A DNA stretch of 5,675 bases from Candidatus Dormiibacterota bacterium. GTDB taxonomy: Bacteria > Chloroflexota > Dormibacteria > Aeolococcales > Aeolococcaceae. Location: the NCBI GenBank assembly GCA_003136295.1, contig PLDZ01000221.1:1135-6809 (forward strand), written 5' to 3'. This document shows, piece after piece, positions 1-3,783 of the stretch (within the stretch, counting starts at the first letter, position 1; every line of letters begins with the position of its first letter). Made by a program: the position numbers and the translations under genes. Below the pieces are notes generated by a model. It did no database searches and was not told the origin of the DNA. It saw only the letters and a program-made list of their open reading frames with translations.

Positions 1-357
1 GCGGCGCGGCCGGCCCCAGCGCGACCGGCGGCGAAATCGAACGCCAAACCGCTGGCCAAGTCCAGCGCCAAATCGGCGGCGAAATCCAGTGCCAAACCGG
101 TGGCCAAGTCAAGCGCCAAACCGGTGGCCAAGTCGAGCGCCAAAGCGGTGGCAAAGTCCGGCGCCAAGCCCGCGGCGAAATCCAGCGCCAAACCGGCGCC
201 CAAGCCTGCTGCCAAGGCGAAGCCAATCGCGGCAAAGAAGCCTGCCCGCAAGGCTGCGCCGCCCAAACCCGTTCGGTCGGCAGCCGCCAAACGTCCCACC
301 GCCGGGCCGGCGAAGTCAACTCGCGCCAAGCCGGCGGCGAGCCGCCGAGGGCGCTGA
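1..357 (+). CDS. C-terminal tail of a lysine/alanine/proline-rich basic protein, HupB- or histone H1-like (5' end outside window)
   Basis: The reading frame is open from the first base and ends at TGA 355-357, giving 118 residues of a longer protein. It is almost entirely Ala, Lys, Pro and Ser, then Arg-rich, and ends in RRGR. There is no acidic or hydrophobic core, so this is a disordered, strongly positive tail rather than a folded domain. About seven copies of an eight-residue unit (K-S-S-A-K-P-x-A) are visible, then a less regular part with AAKKPARKAAP. Tails like this follow the HU domain in actinobacterial HupB and also occur in histone H1-like proteins, where they bind DNA non-specifically and compact the nucleoid. 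The next gene is a convergent acyltransferase; in actinobacteria I recall HU genes near plsC-type genes, which supports HupB weakly. The folded domain is outside the window, so another basic-tailed protein remains possible. Coding: fairly sure; identity: tentative. Confidence 0.72.
   Translation, partial: AARPAPARPAAKSNAKPLAKSSAKSAAKSSAKPVAKSSAKPVAKSSAKAVAKSGAKPAAKSSAKPAPKPAAKAKPIAAKKPARKAAPPKPVRSAAAKRPTAGPAKSTRAKPAASRRGR
34..201 (+). repeat. 24-bp tandem repeat encoding K-S-S-A-K-P-x-A octads
   Basis: Seven consecutive 24-bp units are in frame with the basic-tail gene. The octads read KSNAKPLA, KSSAKSAA, KSSAKPVA, KSSAKPVA, KSSAKAVA, KSGAKPAA, KSSAKPAP. The units differ mainly at third codon positions (AAA/AAG, TCC/TCA/TCG), so the DNA repeats are imperfect while the protein pattern is kept. 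Lysines fall every four residues. The array breaks down after position 201 into irregular Pro/Lys/Ala sequence. Unit number probably varies between strains. Confidence 0.8.
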
Positions 358-370
358 CCGCCGCTCCAGG

Positions 371-1126
371 CTATCCGAGGCTGGGGATCGCCTCCTGCTC
401 ATCGATGGCCGCGTAGACCCCGCGGTAGGCGGGAGGCAGGAGTTCGGCGATTCTCGATCCGATGAGATCGGCTACCGCCTGGTCGTCACGCCCCTCCCCG
501 GGCAGCCGCTCCGGCAGCTGAAAGACAGGACCTAACCTGAACCGGATCGGCACACGCCTAGGCAGCCTATGACCCCGAGGAAGCGCCGCCTCCGTGCCCC
601 AGACGCCGACGGGCAGGATCGACGCCCCTGAACGGCGGGCGAGGAACCCGACCCCGGCTTCGGCGCGCCGCATCCCTGGCGTCGCTGAACGAGTGCCCTC
701 GAGAAAGATGAGCAGGCGACCACGGCGCGACAGCACGTCGAGCGCGGTCCGCAATGCTCGGCGATCGGCGGCGCCGCGATCGATCGGGAAGCAATTGCAG
801 CCGGCGAGAATCCACGCCACGACCGGGTTGCTGAACAGCTCGCGCTTCGACATGCAATAGAGAGCGCCCGGGGCGAAGCCGCCGAAGATCCATGGGTCGA
901 TGTTGCTCAGGTGGTTGCACACAACCAGCAGGGGCCCCTCGGCGGGGAACTTCGACATCGAATCGAGCTGGAGCCCACGACCGAAGAATCCCCGAAGCGA
1001 GGCCCGGCAGATGAGCGAGACCGCCTTGTAGCGCCAGCTTCTCAGGCCGTCGTCGCGAACGGGGAACCGCTCGGGGAATCCGGGAATCTCGTCGGTCACT
1101 GATGCCGATGGTAGGGCGTGCCGCAT
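371..1126 (-). CDS. plsC: 1-acyl-sn-glycerol-3-phosphate acyltransferase family protein (PlsC/LPLAT)
   Basis: This protein should transfer an acyl group from acyl-CoA or acyl-ACP to lysophosphatidic acid, giving phosphatidic acid at the inner face of the membrane. All four family blocks are present (numbering from the TTG at 1135; subtract 3 for the ATG used here): NHLSNID at 74-80 (catalytic HX4D, H75 and D80), FPIDRG at 116-121, FLEGTRS at 144-150 (glycerol-phosphate binding; Leu replaces the usual Pro) and LPVG at 174-177. About 250 residues is normal for the family. There is no clear transmembrane helix, only moderately hydrophobic stretches. The start is uncertain. ATG 1126 is used here. 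TTG 1135 has AGGA five bases upstream. GTG 1099 (242 residues) has TACCAT just upstream and could be leaderless. The gene converges on the basic-tail gene with 13 bp between stops. The exact acyl acceptor cannot be read from sequence, so a lysophospholipid acyltransferase with another substrate is possible. Confidence 0.9.
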   Translation of the reverse strand: MRHALPSASVTDEIPGFPERFPVRDDGLRSWRYKAVSLICRASLRGFFGRGLQLDSMSKFPAEGPLLVVCNHLSNIDPWIFGGFAPGALYCMSKRELFSNPVVAWILAGCNCFPIDRGAADRRALRTALDVLSRRGRLLIFLEGTRSATPGMRRAEAGVGFLARRSGASILPVGVWGTEAALPRGHRLPRRVPIRFRLGPVFQLPERLPGEGRDDQAVADLIGSRIAELLPPAYRGVYAAIDEQEAIPSLG

Positions 1127-1135
1127 GGGCGGCAA

Positions 1136-1141
1136 TACAAT
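1136..1141 (+). promoter_or_regulatory. Probable -10 box (TACAAT) of the tRNA-Lys gene
   Basis: TACAAT matches the sigma-70/SigA -10 consensus at five of six positions. It ends 10 bases before the first base of the mature tRNA, so transcription would start near 1148 and leave a leader of a few bases for RNase P to remove. No convincing -35 hexamer lies 16-18 bases upstream. The box falls among the candidate start codons of the opposite-strand acyltransferase gene. Confidence 0.5.
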
Positions 1142-1151
1142 CCTGGGTCCG

Positions 1152-1222
1152 GCCCCCTTAGCTCATCGGTAGAGCAGCCGGCTTTTAACCGGTTGAGGGA
1201 GGTTCGATTCCTCCAGGGGGCA
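1152..1222 (+). tRNA. tRNA-Lys, anticodon UUU
   Basis: The sequence folds as a complete cloverleaf. The acceptor stem GCCCCCT (1152-1158) pairs with AGGGGGC (1215-1221) over 7 bp. T8 and A9 are followed by a D arm GCTC/GAGC with loop ATCGGTA containing the invariant GG. The anticodon stem GCCGG/CCGGT (one G-U pair) closes loop CTTTTAA, which places TTT at 1184-1186. The variable region TGAG has four bases, and the T arm GGAGG/CCTCC closes loop TTCGATT. The discriminator base is A1222. CCA is not encoded and must be added afterwards. UUU reads AAA and, by wobble, AAG. It is a single tRNA, not part of a cluster. The 37 bp after it, up to the convergent ATP-grasp gene, shows no clear terminator hairpin. 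Confidence 0.97.
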
Positions 1223-1259
1223 CTCTCACACCGTCTCGGCATACGCGGCGCTGAGCAAC

Positions 1260-2510
1260 CTACGCAATGTCGAGGCTGAGCTGCAACTGCGCCTGCCGCA
1301 GCGAGGCCTCGACGGCTCCAGGCGTATCACCACGGGCGAAGACGAAACCGAGATATCGGTCTCCTTCGGGGAGTGGGCGCACGCGCTCGCCGACCGGTAT
1401 CGAGACCGTCACCCCGGTGATGCCCGCGACGGCCTCGGCGCGATCGACACCGTGGACTCCGCGCAGGATCCCTGCGCTGGGTATGGGCAACATGAACACG
1501 CCTGATGCGCCGCCGACCATATGCATTGCGCCCAACGGCATCCCGCATGCCTCGCGCAGGATGACGTTCTCGAGAGACCTGATCTCACCCGGCGCGTCGG
1601 TGCAGACAACCCGGATGACCTGCGAGCAGAGGCCACCGATCGAGCGCGCCGCGACCTCGATGACGACAGACACATCACCGGCGACGCGGACCTCCGCATG
1701 GATTGGTCCATGCCTGAGTCCGAGCGCGGCGACCGCCGTGCGCACCGCTTCGATGACCGCGAGTTGCGTCGCTTCGTCTAGGCGCGACGGGGTCACATAG
1801 ATGGTCTCCTCGAAGAACGGTCCGGTCAGTGGATCCGGCTTGTCGAACAGAGCGATCACCTCGAGAAAGCCTTGGCGCACAATGCCTTCGAGCGCGATCT
1901 CGACACCATCAACATAACTCTCGACGAGCAGCGGCGGCGTTGACCCATCCGCGCAGATCTCGCGAGTCAGTGTCGCAACTCGTTGCAGCGCGGCCTCCGC
2001 GGCAGCGCGGTTGTCGGCGCGAATCACACCTCGACTCGCGGCAAGATCCACAGGCTTGATCACGCACGGTACCCCGGTGTGCTCGATCGCCGAATCGAGC
2101 CCAACACCGCCGCCGTCGGGGTCGACTGCGATAAAGCGAGGCTGAGGCAAACCGGCGCCGGCAAGGCAGGTGCGCAGCAGTCGTTTGTCGCGCGTCGCCT
2201 GGACGGCGGGCACTGGATTCCGCCGTGGCAGGCCGAGCACTTCGGCGATGGTGGCCGCGGTGACGACAGACCCTTCGTCCACCCCGACAACGGCGTCCAC
2301 CGGCCACCGCCGTGCGAACTCCAGCGCGCGCTCCGCCGACTCGGCGGGGTGGCGAAGGTCGAGCGTCAACACGCGCCCTTCCATCAGTGCTGCCAGCGTC
2401 GGCGCCTCGTTGGAGGCGACCACAACCGCAAGGCCGAGCGTCTCGGCCGCTTGCAGAAAAGCCGTTGCCCGATACGTCTCGGTCGGCAGGACGAGCATCA
2501 CCCGCGGCAT
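1260..2510 (-). CDS. ATP-grasp domain protein, carboxylate-amine ligase-like, substrate unknown
   Basis: This 416-residue cytosolic enzyme probably activates a carboxylate as an acyl-phosphate with ATP and joins it to an amine, as ATP-grasp ligases do. Residues 1-100 form a Rossmann-like pre-ATP-grasp region (MLVLPTETYRA at the start, later DAVVGVDEG). The ATP-grasp fold follows: DKRLLR (K109), CVIKP (K152) with the flexible SRG loop at 159-161, LLVESYVDGVE (hinge E197; E204), HAEVR at 271-275 and IEVAAR at 284-289. E285 and R289 match the metal and phosphate ligands; the usual Asn of ExNxR is Ala. The C-terminal part, about 330-416 (GVFMLPIPSAG, then GFVFARGDTP), resembles the C-terminal domain of L-amino-acid ligases such as BacD/YwfE. 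ATG 2510 has a weak AGG eight bases upstream. There is no operon partner to suggest a substrate; it is divergent from the Fe-S carrier gene across about 49 bp. The ATP-grasp call is firm; a dipeptide-type ligase is an inference. Confidence 0.88.
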   Translation of the reverse strand: MPRVMLVLPTETYRATAFLQAAETLGLAVVVASNEAPTLAALMEGRVLTLDLRHPAESAERALEFARRWPVDAVVGVDEGSVVTAATIAEVLGLPRRNPVPAVQATRDKRLLRTCLAGAGLPQPRFIAVDPDGGGVGLDSAIEHTGVPCVIKPVDLAASRGVIRADNRAAAEAALQRVATLTREICADGSTPPLLVESYVDGVEIALEGIVRQGFLEVIALFDKPDPLTGPFFEETIYVTPSRLDEATQLAVIEAVRTAVAALGLRHGPIHAEVRVAGDVSVVIEVAARSIGGLCSQVIRVVCTDAPGEIRSLENVILREACGMPLGAMHMVGGASGVFMLPIPSAGILRGVHGVDRAEAVAGITGVTVSIPVGERVRPLPEGDRYLGFVFARGDTPGAVEASLRQAQLQLSLDIA

Positions 2511-2549
2511 TCGATCAGCCTACGCGCGAGATTCACGCCGACGTACCAT

Positions 2550-2555
2550 GGAGAG
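2550..2555 (+). promoter_or_regulatory. Shine-Dalgarno GGAGAG deciding the start of the NfuA-like gene
   Basis: GGAGAG lies four bases before GTG 2560 (six counted from its GGAG core), which is proper spacing. It overlaps the in-frame ATG at 2548-2550, which has no purine-rich site of its own (CCGACGTACC precedes it). This favours the GTG start, four codons downstream of the ATG. Confidence 0.55.
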
Positions 2556-2559
2556 CGCC

Positions 2560-3144
2560 GTGAAGGAGCCAAGGATCTCACTCACTGAGTTTGCTTTGAC
2601 CCGCATCGAGCAGGTGCGTGCCAATCGCAAACAGCCGGATGCAGGTGTGCGTATCGCCATCACCGGTCGGCACGACGGCGCCTTCAGCTATGAACTGTCG
2701 CTGGTGAATGCCGGCGACGAACGCGATGGTGATCTCGTGGTAGCCGGATCCGACGGCGTGCGGTTCACGATGCCGCTCGCGTCGGCGCCCTACCTCGACG
2801 GCATCACCATCGATGCCGACCGGTCGCGCGGCGCACTGACGGTCGACAATCCCAACCCACTGTGGCTGGACGATCTTGCACGCGACGTTCAGCGGCTCCT
2901 CGATGATGAGATCAATCCTTCGGTCGCCACCCACGGCGGGTACATCGATCTGCTCGATGTCAGCGAGGGGATTGCGTTCATCCACATGGGCGGTGGCTGC
3001 CAGGGCTGCGGGATGGCAGAGGTCACCCTCGGCCAGGGGGTTCGCGTGGCGATCCTCGAGCGCTTCCCGCAGATCACCGAGGTTCGCGATACCACAGATC
3101 ACGCGTCGGGCGCGAATCCCTACTACCAGGCCGCCAAGAAATAG
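2560..3144 (+). CDS. nfuA: NfuA-type Fe-S cluster carrier (degenerate A-type domain plus NifU domain)
   Basis: NfuA proteins carry a [4Fe-4S] cluster, bridged between two subunits, to apo-enzymes in the cytosol. With the GTG start the protein has 194 residues, close to E. coli NfuA (191), with the same two-domain order. Residues 1 to about 90 resemble the HesB/IscA fold but contain no cysteine, as in NfuA, so this half can only recognise targets; ASAPYLDGITID matches the family's SAPYL segment. The NifU domain starts near 108 with LLDDEINPSVATHGGYIDL, and its CxxC (GGCQGCG) has Cys147 and Cys150. The end, DTTDHASGANPYY, parallels the DLTEH...YY ending of E. coli NfuA. ATG 2548 would give 198 residues; the Shine-Dalgarno favours GTG. 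The gene is divergent from the ATP-grasp gene and converges on a GNAT gene with 12 bp between stops. No suf or isc gene is in view. Confidence 0.93.
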   Translation: MKEPRISLTEFALTRIEQVRANRKQPDAGVRIAITGRHDGAFSYELSLVNAGDERDGDLVVAGSDGVRFTMPLASAPYLDGITIDADRSRGALTVDNPNPLWLDDLARDVQRLLDDEINPSVATHGGYIDLLDVSEGIAFIHMGGGCQGCGMAEVTLGQGVRVAILERFPQITEVRDTTDHASGANPYYQAAKK

Positions 3145-3149
3145 CCTTC

Positions 3150-3172
3150 GCCGGAGCTAGGCTTGCTCCGGC
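3150..3172. terminator. Hairpin at the convergent end of nfuA and the GNAT gene
   Basis: GCCGGAGC (3150-3157) and GCTCCGGC (3165-3172) form a perfect 8-bp GC-rich stem with a seven-base loop. It begins six bases after the nfuA stop and contains the stop codon and last codons of the GNAT gene on the other strand. Its position suits a shared two-way terminator. Neither side has a T-run, so it would have to act as a tailless hairpin of the kind proposed for GC-rich bacteria, or serve only to protect RNA ends. Confidence 0.4.
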
Positions 3173-3660
3173 CCGGGTTCCGCGGTCGATGTGACACCGG
3201 TATCGAGCCAGTAATCGACCCAGGCATCGCGCGTGGCGCCGACATGGTCGTAGACGGCCTGTGCGGCGACGTTGTCGACGGCCGTCTGCCAGGTCATGCG
3301 TACCGCACCGTGTTCCCGGCAGCGCTCGAGACAGGCGTTGATGAGCGCGGACGCGACACCCCGTCCTCTGGAATTGGCGATCACAAACAGGTCGTTCATG
3401 ACGCCGATTCGCCCCGCGGTCGTGGTCTCCCAGCTCCAGAAGAGCGTGGCAAATCCGACATCCTGGCCGCCGCCGGTCGCGATCAGCTGCATCCCCTCGT
3501 GGGTTGGATCGGCAATCAGCGCGCGTGACATGGACAGGAGTGCCGTGTCGGTGGGTCGAACCCGGTAGAAGTCGCAGTACGCCCGTATCAGGGGCAGGAG
3601 CCGCTGCACCTGGGCCTCCGTGGTGACCAAGCCAATCTCCAATCCGCCATCTCCCGGCAT
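3157..3660 (-). CDS. GNAT family N-acetyltransferase, substrate unknown
   Basis: This 167-residue protein is a single GNAT domain, which moves an acetyl group from acetyl-CoA to an amine. Motif A is visible as NDLFVIANSRGRGVASALI (89-107), with the acetyl-CoA pyrophosphate loop RGRGVA at 98-103. Motif B is DNVAAQAVYDHVGA (129-142), with the family's Asn130 and Tyr137. The N-terminal part (LVTTEAQVQRLLPLIRAYCDFY) is the usual variable substrate-facing segment. ATG 3660 is chosen because GAGGAGG sits six bases upstream and homology begins just after it. The same frame stays open for about 2 kb further upstream, but that stretch is antisense to the GGDEF-EAL gene and is not coding. The gene is alone on its strand, divergent from the GGDEF-EAL gene. 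Substrates of such stand-alone GNATs (small amines, antibiotics, protein N-termini) cannot be told from sequence. Confidence 0.92.
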   Translation of the reverse strand: MPGDGGLEIGLVTTEAQVQRLLPLIRAYCDFYRVRPTDTALLSMSRALIADPTHEGMQLIATGGGQDVGFATLFWSWETTTAGRIGVMNDLFVIANSRGRGVASALINACLERCREHGAVRMTWQTAVDNVAAQAVYDHVGATRDAWVDYWLDTGVTSTAEPGPEQA

Positions 3661-3666
3661 TCTTCG

Positions 3667-3673
3667 CCTCCTC
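3667..3673 (-). promoter_or_regulatory. Strong Shine-Dalgarno GAGGAGG of the GNAT gene
   Basis: Read on the minus strand, GAGGAGG is followed by six bases and ATG 3660. It is the best ribosome binding site in the window and fixes the start of the acetyltransferase within a much longer open frame. Confidence 0.8.
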
Positions 3674-3683
3674 GCGGTTTGCA

Positions 3684-3700
3684 GATCCGCCGGGCGGATC
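3684..3700. promoter_or_regulatory. Perfect palindrome GATCCGCC-G-GGCGGATC in the GNAT/GGDEF-EAL divergent gap
   Basis: Two 8-bp arms are exact reverse complements around a single central G (3692). The site lies 24 bases upstream of the GNAT start codon and about 84 bp upstream of the proposed GGDEF-EAL start. Such a compact dyad is typical of a dimeric repressor's operator. As RNA it could instead form a 6-bp hairpin with a five-base loop, and a T5 run (3710-3714) follows on the plus strand, so a weak terminator is an alternative. The remaining 123-bp gap has no promoter I would defend. Confidence 0.33.
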
Positions 3701-3783
3701 CAGCCAGTCTTTTTGCGGCCCGAGGTCATTGTCGTTCCACAGTCGCAACCGGAATTCAACACGAGATCGGCAAAGCTGCTCCG

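Noticed and set aside
34..201. The regular repeats could be mistaken for a CRISPR array.
   Set aside because: There are no unique spacers: the 24-bp units are directly joined, in frame and coding, and no cas gene is present.
89..535. A 148-residue plus-strand frame overlapping the basic tail and the acyltransferase 3' end.
   Set aside because: It is a frame-shifted reading of the lysine-rich repeat (Arg/Pro/Ser-rich) running into antisense sequence, with no domain.
1152..1222. The tRNA gene as an attachment site for an integrated element.
   Set aside because: No partial copy of the tRNA 3' end, integrase or phage-like gene is found elsewhere in the window.
2170..2559. Upstream extension of the nfuA frame, giving a 324-residue protein.
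   Set aside because: The extension is antisense to the ATP-grasp gene, is Arg/Ser-rich without any motif, and NfuA homology begins only after 2560.
3729..3757. Possible -35 (TTGTCG) and -10 (GAATTC) for the GGDEF-EAL gene.
   Set aside because: The -10 candidate lacks the key TA...T pattern, and the spacing only fits by choice; not strong enough to call.
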